A stretch of 64,000 nt of DNA, from the NCBI GenBank assembly GCA_963807675.1, contig CAWECP010000006.1, positions 131,650 through 195,649 on the forward strand, written 5' to 3'. The stretch is from Bog-473 sp963807675 (lineage in GTDB: Bacteria; Actinomycetota; Acidimicrobiia; Acidimicrobiales; RAAP-2). Shown piece after piece: positions 23,047 to 33,686 of this stretch. The stretch's first letter is position 1, and each line of letters starts with the position of its first letter. The translations under genes and the position numbers were made by a program. A model generated the notes under the pieces. That model was not told the origin of the DNA. It did no database searches and saw nothing but the letters and a program-made list of their open reading frames with translations.

Positions 23047-24165
23047 GTGAAGTTCAGATCCGAGCGCGACGCACTGGTCGACATGTTCGCCACCGCCGGC
23101 CGTGCCGTCGGTGCTCGCGGCGGCTCGTCCCCCGTGCTGCTCGGGTTGCTGCTCGACTGCTCGGGCAACACGCTGTCGGTGACCGGGACCGACCTCGACC
23201 TCACCATCCAGGTGACCGACGAGGTGATCGGCATCGACGACGGCAGTTGTGTCATTCCCGCCCGCCTGTCGACCGACATCGTGCGTCGCTTGGAACCGGG
23301 GGCGGTGACCTTGGCCGACGACGGGGACCACATCACAATTTCGGCGGCCCGGTCGACGTTCAAGTTACACACCTACCCGGTCGTGGAGTTCCCTCCCGTG
23401 GGCAAGACGAGTGAGCCGACGGCACACATTTCGGAGGCGGCGTTGGGTGAAGCGGTGCGCCAGGTGGTGCGCGCCGCGTCCCACGACGACGGCCGGCCGT
23501 TGTTGACCGGCGTCCTGGTCTCGCACATCGACGACACCATCCGCCTGGTGGCCACCGACTCGTACCGCATGGCCATGCGCGACCTCCCGGGGGCGAATGT
23601 CATTCCGGGCGAAGAAGATCTCCTCGTCCCGGCGCGGGCACTCTCCGAACTGCAGCGCCTCCCGACCGGCACCATTTCCGACCAGGCGGAGACGGCCCGT
23701 GTGGGCGTGGCCGCCAACACAAACGAGATCACCTTCTGGCAAGGCAACGTGCAGATCAGCACCCGGCTGCTCGAGGGGCGCTACCCGGACTACAAGCAGC
23801 TGATCCCCGACCATTACCCCAACCGCCTCCACCTCGGGAAGGAGACCTACCTGGCCGCGCTGCGGCGCGTGCAGCTGCTCGTCCGCGACAACACGACGCC
23901 GGTGCGGCTGACCATGCGGCCCGGCGGGGTGGACCTCAGCGTCCAGAGCCAGGACGTGGGGGACGCCGCCGAGACGGTCGACGGCGACTACACCGGCGAG
24001 GATCTCGTGATCGCCTTCAACCCCGCCTACCTCATCGACGGCGTGGAAGCGGTCGCGGGCGACGAAGTGATCGTCGAGACGGCGGACGCGTCGCGCGCCG
24101 CCACTGTGCGCGGTGCCGAGGACGACGCGTTCCGCTACCTCCTCATGCCGGTGCGGGTCTCCTGA
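23047..24165 (+). CDS. dnaN: DNA polymerase III subunit beta (sliding clamp)
   Basis: The 372-residue clamp starts at GTG (KFRSERDALVDMFATAGRAV), with a ribosome-binding AAAGGA about 10 bases before. Family features are SRTF-like segment ISAARSTFKLHTYPVVEFP, LVATDSYRMAMRD, TRLLEGRYPDYKQLIP and NPAYLIDGVEAV. The C-terminus is FRYLLMPVRVS. It forms the ring that tethers polymerase to DNA. An upstream in-frame extension would read through the oriC region and is rejected. Confidence 0.96.
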   Translation: MKFRSERDALVDMFATAGRAVGARGGSSPVLLGLLLDCSGNTLSVTGTDLDLTIQVTDEVIGIDDGSCVIPARLSTDIVRRLEPGAVTLADDGDHITISAARSTFKLHTYPVVEFPPVGKTSEPTAHISEAALGEAVRQVVRAASHDDGRPLLTGVLVSHIDDTIRLVATDSYRMAMRDLPGANVIPGEEDLLVPARALSELQRLPTGTISDQAETARVGVAANTNEITFWQGNVQISTRLLEGRYPDYKQLIPDHYPNRLHLGKETYLAALRRVQLLVRDNTTPVRLTMRPGGVDLSVQSQDVGDAAETVDGDYTGEDLVIAFNPAYLIDGVEAVAGDEVIVETADASRAATVRGAEDDAFRYLLMPVRVS

Positions 24166-24181
24166 GCGCACCGACCCCGCG

Positions 24182-25261
24182 GTGAGCGTCCGGCACCTGG
24201 AGCTGTTCGACTTCCGCATCTTCCGTGCCACGCTGGTAGCGCCCGAGCCCGAGGGCACCACGGTCATCACCGGCGCCAACGGCACCGGGAAGACCAGCGT
24301 GCTCGAGGCGGTGGCGTACCTGGGGACGCGCCGCTCGTTCCGGGGCGCCCCGCCCGAAGCCATGGTGCGCACCGGCGCCGACCGCGCCGTCATCCGGATG
24401 GAGCTGCGGGCGGAGTCCGGACCGACCGCGGTCGACGCCGAGATCGTGCCCGAGGGTCGCGGCCGCACCCGGGTCAACGGCAAGGCGGTCACGGCGCGCA
24501 AGGACCTGGCCAACGCCGCCCCGTGCACCGTCTTCTGCCCCGAGGACCTCACCATCGTGAGCGGCGGGCCACGGGCGCGGCGTGACCTGCTCGACGACGC
24601 CCTGGCCCTGCTGGACCCCGAGGGGGCGCGGGCGGCCGACGAGACGGAGCGGGTGCTGCGCCAGCGGGGGGCGCTGTTGCGCCAGTCCGGCGGACGGGCC
24701 AACGACGTCGTCGTCTCCACGCTCGACGTGTGGGATCAGCGCCTGGCCGACGCCGGCAAGGTCCTGGTGGCGGCGCGCGAGTGCCTGGTCGGGGATCTGG
24801 GCCCGCTGGTGGCATCCGCCTACGGCCGCCTGGCCGGCGAGACGGGGGAACCCGTGGTGGCGCAGCGCTACGCGCGCAGCTGGAGCGGTGACCTGGCCGA
24901 CGCCCTGGCGGCCAGCCGGCGTGACGACCTGCGCCGGGGCGTGAACACCGTGGGCCCGCACCGTGACGACCTGGTCCTGGACCTCGACGGGCGGGAGGCC
25001 CGCACGCACGCCTCCCAGGGCGAGCAGCGGTGCCTGGCGCTCGCCCTGCGGCTCGGCGTGCACGAGCTCGTCCGGACGCGCACGCCGCTGCGGCCCACGC
25101 TCCTCCTCGACGACGTGTTCTCCGAGCTCGACCCGGCCCGCAGTCGGGCCCTGGTGGCCCAGCTGCCGCCCGGCCAGTCCCTCCTCACGACGGCCGCCCC
25201 ACTGCCCGAGGGGATCGAGGTGGCCCGGGTGGTCCCGGTGACCGACCTGGTGGGGGCGTGA
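24182..25261 (+). CDS. recF: DNA replication and repair protein RecF
   Basis: The 359-residue SMC-like ATPase starts at GTG (SVRHLELFDFRIF), 16 bases after dnaN. It has Walker A TGANGTGKTSVLEAVAYLG, a KDLANAAPCTVFCPEDLTIVSG region and the GPHRDDLVL motif. The ABC signature ASQGEQRCLALALRLG and Walker B TLLLDDVFSELDPARS follow. It helps load RecA at gaps with RecOR. Its stop overlaps the next start as GTGA. Confidence 0.95.
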   Translation: MSVRHLELFDFRIFRATLVAPEPEGTTVITGANGTGKTSVLEAVAYLGTRRSFRGAPPEAMVRTGADRAVIRMELRAESGPTAVDAEIVPEGRGRTRVNGKAVTARKDLANAAPCTVFCPEDLTIVSGGPRARRDLLDDALALLDPEGARAADETERVLRQRGALLRQSGGRANDVVVSTLDVWDQRLADAGKVLVAARECLVGDLGPLVASAYGRLAGETGEPVVAQRYARSWSGDLADALAASRRDDLRRGVNTVGPHRDDLVLDLDGREARTHASQGEQRCLALALRLGVHELVRTRTPLRPTLLLDDVFSELDPARSRALVAQLPPGQSLLTTAAPLPEGIEVARVVPVTDLVGA

Positions 25262-25569
25262 GGGACCGGACCGGCGACGGCCCCCGGCCGGTGGGTGCGT
25301 CGCTGCCGCGGTTGCTGGGCCGCCTGGGCGCCCCGGCCAGCACGGCCACCATGGAGGCGGTCTTCGCCCGCTGGGACGAGGTGGTGGGCGTGGAACTGGG
25401 GGAGCATCTCCGCCCCCTGCGCGTCGACGGCCACGCGCTCGTCGTCGCGGCCGATCACCCCGTCTGGGCCACCCGGGCACGCCTCGAATCCGGCCGCATT
25501 CTGGCCCAGGTCCAGGCTCTCGGACAGAGCCCGGTCGAGCGCCTGGACGTGGTGGTCGAACGGCCGTAG
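25258..25569 (+). CDS. DUF721 (DciA-like) protein
   Basis: The 103-residue protein starts at GTG overlapping the recF stop. It contains LLGRLGAPASTATMEAVFARW and WDEVVGVELGEHLRPLRVDG, then ADHPVWATRARLESGRILAQV. This fits the DUF721 family, placed between recF and gyrB in actinobacteria (Rv0004 in Mycobacterium). DUF721 members include DciA, a loader of the replicative helicase in bacteria lacking DnaC, so a replication role is plausible. The 154 bases that follow contain the gyrB promoter region; TAGAAT at 25632 could be a -10. Confidence 0.88.
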   Translation: MRDRTGDGPRPVGASLPRLLGRLGAPASTATMEAVFARWDEVVGVELGEHLRPLRVDGHALVVAADHPVWATRARLESGRILAQVQALGQSPVERLDVVVERP

Positions 25570-25723
25570 GCGGCACAGTCGGAGGCCCATTTCCGACCGT
25601 TCAAGAATGCCGAAACGACACGGCTGTCGGGTAGAATGGTGCGTTCGCATCGAAGGGCCGGAGGTGCATCGACCGGGGATTCGATACGCACCACGAAGAC
25701 CGTAGTTTTGAAAGGGCGCGCCT

Positions 25724-27687
<1,964 letters not shown>

Positions 27688-27712
27688 GCGAGCGGACGGG
27701 GAGTAGGAGAAC

Positions 27713-30244
27713 ATGCCAGGTCAGTCGACACGCGGCTCGGGACGCGGGGGAGGGGGCCGCGGGTCCGCCGGCTCCGGCGACGGCGGAACGACGCCCCCGG
27801 CAGAGCCGCCCGTCAGCGGGTCCATTGAGCCGATCGAGATCCAAGAGGAGATGGAGCGCTCGTTCCTCGAGTACTCCATGTCGGTCATCGTGGCCCGGGC
27901 GTTGCCCGACGTGCGCGACGGGCTCAAGCCGGTGCACCGCCGGATCCTCTACTCCATGTTCGACAACGGGTTGCGGCCCGACCGGCCGCACAACAAGTGC
28001 GCCAAGGTCGTCGGCGAGGTCATGGGGACGTACCACCCCCATGGTGACTCGGCCATCTACGAGGCCCTCGCCCGCATGGTGCAGGAGTTCTCCCTCCGCT
28101 ACCCGCTGATCGACGGGCACGGCAGCTTCGGCGGGCGCGGACCCGACGACGGGGCCGCGGCCATGCGCTACACGGAGTGCCGCCTGGCGCCGCTCGCCCT
28201 CGAGCTGATGGCCGACATCGACGAGGAGACCGTCGACATGCAGGCCAACTACGACGGTTCGGCGCTCGAGCCTGTCGTGTTGCCCGGCCGGTTCCCCAAC
28301 CTGCTCGTCAACGGGTCGCAGGGCATTGCGGTCGGCATGGCCACCAACGTGCCGCCGCACAACATGGGCGAGGTCATCGACGCCGCCATCCACGTCCTGC
28401 ATCACCCCGAGGCCACGCCTGACGACCTCATGCAGTTCGTCAAAGGCCCCGACTTTCCTACGGGCGCGCTGATCCTCGGGCGCCAGGGCATCCTCGACGC
28501 TTACCGGACCGGGCGCGGGTCGATCAAGATGCGCGCCGTCGCCGAGATCGAGGAGGGCCGCGTCGGCGACCGCATCGTCGTGACCGAGCTGCCCTACCAG
28601 ACCTCGGTCGAGGTGATTGAGCAGAAGATCACCGAGCTCGTGCGCTCCGGCGACCTCGACGGCATCAGCGAGCTGCGCAATGCGTCGGCCAACCAGCAGC
28701 CACGCCTCGTCATTGAGCTCAAGCGCGACGCCAACGCCAACGTGGTCCTGAACAACCTGTTCAAGCAGACGCCGCTGCAGACGAGCTTCGGCGTCAACAT
28801 GCTGGCCCTCGTGGACAGCGTGCCGCGCACGCTCAACCTGGCGCAGGCGCTCTCGTACTACGTCGACCACCAGATCGAGGTCATCACCCGGCGTTCCCAG
28901 TTCCGCCTCGACAAGGCGCGCAGCCGGGCCCACATCGTCGAGGGCCTGTTGCGGGCCATCGACATGCTCGACGCCGTCATCGCCACCATCCGCGCCTCGG
29001 CGGACCGGCCGGAGGCCCGGACGGCGCTGATGGCCGAGCCCTTCTCCTTCACCGAGGTGCAGGCCACCCACATCCTCGACATGACGCTGGGCCGGCTGAC
29101 CCGCCTCGGCCGTAGCGAGCTCGAGCAGGAGATGGCCGAGCTGCTGGCCGCCATCGCCGAGCTGGAGGCGATCCTGTCGGACGACGGGAAGCTGCGCGGC
29201 GTCATCGAGACCGAAATGACGGCCATCCGCGACAAGTTCGACAACCCACGGCGCAGCGTCGTCACCCACGACCCGGGCGAGATGGGAGTCGAAGACCTCA
29301 TCGACGACGAGGACATCGTCGTGACCATGACGCGCGCCGGCTACATCAAGTCGGTGGCTGCCGCCGCCTTCCGGACGCAGGGCCGCGGCGGCCGCGGCGT
29401 GCAAGGCGCCCGGCTGAAGGAAGAGGACCTGGTCAGCCAGGTCGTGCACACCTCGGCCCACGCCTACCTGCTGCTCTTCTCCAACCAGGGCAAGGTCTAC
29501 CGGCTGCGCGGCCACGAGATCCCGATGAAGGACCGCACGGCCCGGGGCACGGCGGCGGTGAACCTCGTGCCGCTGGCGCCCAACGAGTCCATCACCGCCA
29601 TCATCGCCACCCGCGAGTTCTCGCCCGACCAGTTCCTGGTCTTCGCCACGGCCCACGGGCAGGTCAAGAAGACGGCCATGAGCGAGTACGACAAGTCACG
29701 GCGCGAGGGCTTCATCGCCATCAACCTGCGCGACGGCGACGAGCTGGTGCGCGTGGTGGCGACGTCGGGCCACGACGACCTCTTCGAAGTCACACGCAAC
29801 GGCATGACCATCCGTTTCAACGAGGAGGACGTGCGGGCGATGGGCCGCGACGCCGCCGGCGTGCGCGGCATCCGGCTCCGCCAGGGTGACACCGTCGTTT
29901 CTTGTGACGTGGCCGCCGACGACACCGACATCCTCATCGTGACGGACGCCGGCTACGGGAAGCGCACCAAGCTCGAGCGCTTCAACCGCCAGACCCGCGG
30001 CGGCCAGGGTGTGCGCGGCATCCGGCTCACCGGAACCAGGGGGTTCGTGGTCGCCGCGTTCATGATCGCGCTGGACGAGGAGATCCTGCTCGTCTCCTCC
30101 GGCGGGGTCGTCATCCGGACGGAGGCCCGGGAGATCGCCTCGCAGGGCCGCGACGCCACGGGGGTGCGGGTCATGAACCTCGACGAGGGCCAGACCGTGG
30201 CCGCGGTCGCCCGCGTCAACGCCGAGGCGGAAGAGGGCGACTGA
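27713..30244 (+). CDS. gyrA: DNA gyrase subunit A
   Basis: The 843-residue protein has the breakage-reunion domain with SMSVIVARALPDVRDGLKPV, HPHGDSAIYEALARMVQEFS and AAMRYTE (catalytic Tyr). The quinolone-determining positions read Ser and Glu (S-A-I-Y-E), so the helix-4 acidic residue is Glu rather than Asp. The C-terminal beta-pinwheel carries the GyrA box QGRGGRGVQG. The first ~40 residues are a Gly/Ser/Thr/Pro-rich extension before IEIQEEMERSF, which is longer than in most homologues. A GGAG-type ribosome-binding site precedes ATG. It lies 25 bases after gyrB and is surely co-transcribed. Confidence 0.97.
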   Translation: MPGQSTRGSGRGGGGRGSAGSGDGGTTPPAEPPVSGSIEPIEIQEEMERSFLEYSMSVIVARALPDVRDGLKPVHRRILYSMFDNGLRPDRPHNKCAKVVGEVMGTYHPHGDSAIYEALARMVQEFSLRYPLIDGHGSFGGRGPDDGAAAMRYTECRLAPLALELMADIDEETVDMQANYDGSALEPVVLPGRFPNLLVNGSQGIAVGMATNVPPHNMGEVIDAAIHVLHHPEATPDDLMQFVKGPDFPTGALILGRQGILDAYRTGRGSIKMRAVAEIEEGRVGDRIVVTELPYQTSVEVIEQKITELVRSGDLDGISELRNASANQQPRLVIELKRDANANVVLNNLFKQTPLQTSFGVNMLALVDSVPRTLNLAQALSYYVDHQIEVITRRSQFRLDKARSRAHIVEGLLRAIDMLDAVIATIRASADRPEARTALMAEPFSFTEVQATHILDMTLGRLTRLGRSELEQEMAELLAAIAELEAILSDDGKLRGVIETEMTAIRDKFDNPRRSVVTHDPGEMGVEDLIDDEDIVVTMTRAGYIKSVAAAAFRTQGRGGRGVQGARLKEEDLVSQVVHTSAHAYLLLFSNQGKVYRLRGHEIPMKDRTARGTAAVNLVPLAPNESITAIIATREFSPDQFLVFATAHGQVKKTAMSEYDKSRREGFIAINLRDGDELVRVVATSGHDDLFEVTRNGMTIRFNEEDVRAMGRDAAGVRGIRLRQGDTVVSCDVAADDTDILIVTDAGYGKRTKLERFNRQTRGGQGVRGIRLTGTRGFVVAAFMIALDEEILLVSSGGVVIRTEAREIASQGRDATGVRVMNLDEGQTVAAVARVNAEAEEGD

Positions 30245-30257
30245 GCCCGGTGCGGCG

Positions 30258-30938
30258 CTAGAAGAAGCGGATCGCCGAAATGGGCCAGACGCGCATCTCG
30301 ACCTTGCCCACGATGAGCGACTTGTTGATCGGCCCCCAGTAGCGGCTGTCGCACGAATCGGTGCGGTTGTCACCCATCACGAAGTAGTCCTTGGCCGGCA
30401 CCCGGTAGGGCGTGGCCAGGCTGTAGGGCGTGGTGGGGGGCCCCGGCGTGGTGACCCCCTGCTCGGCGCGGGGCAGCCACGACTCGTCCAGTTTCCGGCC
30501 GTCGACGTAGACGTAGCCCCCGGACAAGGAGATGGTGTCGCCCGGCAGGCCGATGACCCGCTTGACGAGATCGTTGACAGGGGGCCCACCACAGTTCTCG
30601 GCAGCCGGCCGTGCGAAGACGACGATGTCGCCGCGGTCGATGCCGTGCAGGTGGTAGCTCAGCTTGTTGACCAGGATGCGGTCGCCGATCTGCAGCGTCG
30701 GTTCCATGGACCCGGACGGGATGAAGAAGGTCTGGACGACGAAGGCGCGCAGGAGCACGGCGACCAGGACGGCCACCACGACGACGATGATCCCCTCGCG
30801 GAGCCAGTGGCTGGCCGACGGGGGTGCGGGCGGCGCCGGGTCGGGCGCTGCCACCTCGGGGGGTGCCGCTCCTGCGCCCACGCCGCCACCGGTGGGCTCG
30901 TCGACGACGAGCGCCGGGTCGTTCGATTCGGGCGTCAC
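30258..30938 (-). CDS. lepB: Signal peptidase I
   Basis: The 226-residue protein has a Pro/Ala-rich cytoplasmic N-terminus (~43 residues) and one membrane helix (~48-66). The catalytic motifs are IPSGSMEPTL (Ser77 nucleophile), VKRVIGLPGD (Lys126 general base) and VMGDNRTDSCDSRYWG. It removes signal peptides on the outer face of the membrane. The start is GTG 30938. It converges with gyrA, with 13 bases between the stops. Confidence 0.95.
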   Translation of the reverse strand: MTPESNDPALVVDEPTGGGVGAGAAPPEVAAPDPAPPAPPSASHWLREGIIVVVVAVLVAVLLRAFVVQTFFIPSGSMEPTLQIGDRILVNKLSYHLHGIDRGDIVVFARPAAENCGGPPVNDLVKRVIGLPGDTISLSGGYVYVDGRKLDESWLPRAEQGVTTPGPPTTPYSLATPYRVPAKDYFVMGDNRTDSCDSRYWGPINKSLIVGKVEMRVWPISAIRFF

Positions 30939-30976
30939 CGCAGGCAGGCTAGACGGCCGAGGCGGGTGTGGGGGGC

Positions 30977-32704
30977 TCAGGCGGGCGCCGGGACGACCGA
31001 TGCAGTGTCCCGGCCCGAGCGGAGCAGCGTGCCCGGCAGCGCCCCGGTGGGAGCACCGTCGCGCACCGTCTCCACGCCGTTGACCAACACCCGCACGACA
31101 CCGTGTGACCCGGCGTAGAGCCGCGGGGTGTCCCCGGGCAGGTCGTGCACGAGGCGGGCCGGTTCCGACCCGACCTCGGCCGGGTCGAAGACGACGAGGT
31201 CGGCGGCGTAGCCCTCGCGCACGAGACCCCGGTCACGCAGGCCGAAGAGCTGGGCCGGCTGGGCGGTCATCATGTGCACCGCCGCCTCGACGGGCACCAG
31301 CCTGCGTCCGCGCAGGCAGTCCCCGAGGAACGCCGTGGGGTAGTTGGACCCGCACATGCGGTCGAGGTGGGCCCCGGCGTCCGAGCCGCCGACCATGGCG
31401 CGCGGGTCGTTCCAGATGTCGGCCCGCATGACCCAGGTGCCTTCGTCACCGTCGTCGGTGTTGGGCCACAGGACCGTGCGCAGGTCGTCGGCCAGCACGA
31501 CGTCGAGCAGCGTGTCGAACGGGGCCGTGCCGCGCTCGGCGGCGACGTCGGCGACGCGCCGGAACGCGCAGCCCTCGTTGGCGGGCGAGTAGGTGTCGCC
31601 GATCACGTAGGTCCCCCAGTGGGAGAGGCCGCGGAAGACGCCGGCCTCCTTGCTGCGGGCGCGCTCGTCGAGCTGGGCGCGCACGGCCGGGTCGGCGAGC
31701 TGCCGCATGCGCTCGGCCTCGGGCAGGCCCATCACCTCGCCCCAGCCCGGGATGAGGAAGAGGGCGCAATGGGTGCGGAAGCTCATGTTCATGGGGACGA
31801 GTGTGGGCATGGTGAGGGCGACGATGCGCCCGCCGGCGGCGGCGGCGGTGGTGGAGGCCGACAGCTGATGCTCGATGCGCTCGCCGGAGCGGGCGTCGAC
31901 GGTCAGGACGTTCCAGTTGAGGGGCCGCTGCGCCGTGACGCTCATGGTCGTCATGAGGTCGATCTCCTCGGGACTGAACGAGTCCAGGCAGCCGTTGGTG
32001 ATGTACTCGAGCGTCGTCCCCTCGTGCGCCTCCACCACCTCGCAGAAGGCGAGCATTTCGCGGCGGTCGGCGTGCCTCGAGGTGATGGGGCGCCCCTCAC
32101 CGTCGGAGTGCGTGCGCGACTGGGAGGAGGAGAAGCCGAGCCCGCCCGCCTCCAGCGACTCGGCGAGCAGTTCCCGCATGGCGGAGATCTCCTCGTCGGT
32201 GGCCACCTCTTCGGAGTGCGCCGCGCCCATGACCTTGCGACGGAGCGCACAGTGGCCGACCAGGAAGCCGGCGTTGACGCCCAGCCGGCCGTCCAGGGCG
32301 TCGAGGTACTCGGCAAAGGTGGACCAGGTCCAGGGCACGCCCTGCTCCAGGGCGGCCAGCGGCATGCCCTCCACCTTGGCCATCATGCGGCGGATGTAGT
32401 CGGCGTCCTCGGCGTTGAGCGGGGCCAGGGTGAAGCCGCAGTTCCCGCCGATCACCGTGGTGACGCCGTGCACGTTCGACGGCGAGGCGGAGGGGTCCCA
32501 GAACAGCTGGGCGTCGTAGTGCGTGTGCGGGTCGACGACGCCGGGCATCACGGTCAACCCCGTGGCGTCGAACTCGGTCGCCGCATCCTCGTCCACCTCA
32601 CCGACGACCGCGATGCGGCCGTCCCGGATGCCGACGTCAGCCGGGCGCCCCGGCAGACCCGAGCCGTCGATGAGCGTGCCGGATCGGATGACGTAGTCGA
32701 GCAT
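30977..32704 (-). CDS. N-acyl-D-amino-acid deacylase / D-aminoacylase family amidohydrolase
   Basis: The 575-residue protein starts MLDYVIRSGTLIDGSGLPGR and shows the metal-binding VMPGVVDPHTHYDAQLFWDP and GVTTVIGGNCGFTLAP. GGLGFSSSQSRTHSDGEGRP and VGGSDAGAHLDRMCGS also match the amidohydrolase family 3 (D-aminoacylase, dihydroorotase-like). The C-terminal composite domain has GYAADLVVFDPAEV and VVRVLVNGVETVRDG. It would hydrolyse N-acyl-D-amino acids or a related amide; the substrate is uncertain. ATG 32704 is supported by a GGAGGT ribosome-binding site; an in-frame extension of 52 codons lacks one. Confidence 0.9.
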   Translation of the reverse strand: MLDYVIRSGTLIDGSGLPGRPADVGIRDGRIAVVGEVDEDAATEFDATGLTVMPGVVDPHTHYDAQLFWDPSASPSNVHGVTTVIGGNCGFTLAPLNAEDADYIRRMMAKVEGMPLAALEQGVPWTWSTFAEYLDALDGRLGVNAGFLVGHCALRRKVMGAAHSEEVATDEEISAMRELLAESLEAGGLGFSSSQSRTHSDGEGRPITSRHADRREMLAFCEVVEAHEGTTLEYITNGCLDSFSPEEIDLMTTMSVTAQRPLNWNVLTVDARSGERIEHQLSASTTAAAAGGRIVALTMPTLVPMNMSFRTHCALFLIPGWGEVMGLPEAERMRQLADPAVRAQLDERARSKEAGVFRGLSHWGTYVIGDTYSPANEGCAFRRVADVAAERGTAPFDTLLDVVLADDLRTVLWPNTDDGDEGTWVMRADIWNDPRAMVGGSDAGAHLDRMCGSNYPTAFLGDCLRGRRLVPVEAAVHMMTAQPAQLFGLRDRGLVREGYAADLVVFDPAEVGSEPARLVHDLPGDTPRLYAGSHGVVRVLVNGVETVRDGAPTGALPGTLLRSGRDTASVVPAPA

Positions 32705-32798
32705 GGGACCTCCGGAGTCGTGCGCCGGGTGCCGGCGCAGAATCTGACGACCCGTCAGCTTACCGTCGGGCCGGGACCGCCCCTCGTGCGGGCGTCCG

Positions 32799-33403
32799 TC
32801 AGCCGAGCCAGTCGCGGGCGGGGACCCGGCCGTCTTTGTACTGCCGGACGATGGCGGCACGGATCTCCTGCAGCCGGACCTCGACCGCTTCCTGACGCTC
32901 GGCCAGGTCGTTCAGCTGGGTCTCGAGTTCGGCCAGCACCCGCGTCACCTCCTCACGAGAGGAGAGATCGGCGTGCGCCATTTCCTGGTGGGCCGCCATG
33001 AGCCCGTCCGAACGGCCGAAGATCTGCTCATCGACCCGCGCCGGGTCGGGCTCCACCTCGTCGGGGGCCGACCACCCGGCGCCCCATGCCCGCGTCGTCA
33101 TGAGCGAGGGGAGGTCGTCGACCACCGCCTGCTGGTGAGGCGCGGCCAGGCAGTGGCGCAGGATCCCGACGTCCGCCGCCAGCACGCCGCGGCGTAGACG
33201 AGCGAATCGAGCGCGACCGTCAGGTCGTCGCGCCAGGCCCGGATCGGGTCCGACGCGCGCGCACGCTCGACGTGGGCCGACTCCTCGAGGACCTGGTCGA
33301 TGTCGGCCAGGAAGATCGGGCTCTCGTCATCCGCCCAGGCGCCGAACTCGTCGCTCGGGCCGGTCTCGTCGTGCCCGGGCACCGAAGCATGCGCTGACGA
33401 CAC
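32799..33403 (-). CDS. Hypothetical protein with C-terminal coiled coil, frame broken near 33190
   Basis: Two minus-strand frames overlap here. The upstream one (to about 33190) reads MSSAHASVPGHDETGPSDEF then DIDQVLEESAHVERARASDP and LTVALDSLVYAA. The downstream one continues as VLAADVGILRHCLAAPHQQA. They join smoothly if one base is added near 33190, giving a protein of ~200 residues. Its end (REEVTRVLAELETQLNDLAE to AAIVRQYKDG) looks like a coiled coil. The two frames might instead be separate overlapping genes, with GTG 33185 as the second start. I recognise no family. It is upstream of the deacylase on the same strand. Confidence 0.55.
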
Positions 33404-33540
33404 GAGATCGCTCCCCCTCTCGTTCCTCGGGAGCCCTGTGAGAGGATCCTCGCTCCGTCCTATTTAGCACGGCCGGCGCGCCTCGTGGCGGGCAATCCGC
33501 CGCTCGCCATGTGCCGGCATCGACGCGGCGGAGGACATCC

Positions 33541-33605
33541 TGTGGAAAAGCTGTTCGTACCTGCGAAACCCCCGTGTCCGCAGCTTCGTCCCCAAGTCAT
33601 CCACA
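33541..33605. promoter_or_regulatory. Pair of DnaA-box-like sites upstream of the dCTP deaminase gene
   Basis: TGTGGAAAA (33541-33549; complement TTTTCCACA) and TCATCCACA (33597-33605) each differ by one base from TTATCCACA. They lie in the ~280-base divergent region (33404-33686) that otherwise shows no gene. They could make the dNTP-metabolism gene downstream responsive to DnaA; this is inferred. Confidence 0.35.
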
Positions 33606-33686
33606 GCCTGTGCCCGACGATGTCCCCACATGGGTCCTTTCGGATCGCCGCGGCACGTGCTTTGCTCTGAGCGTGTCCACGCCGCC

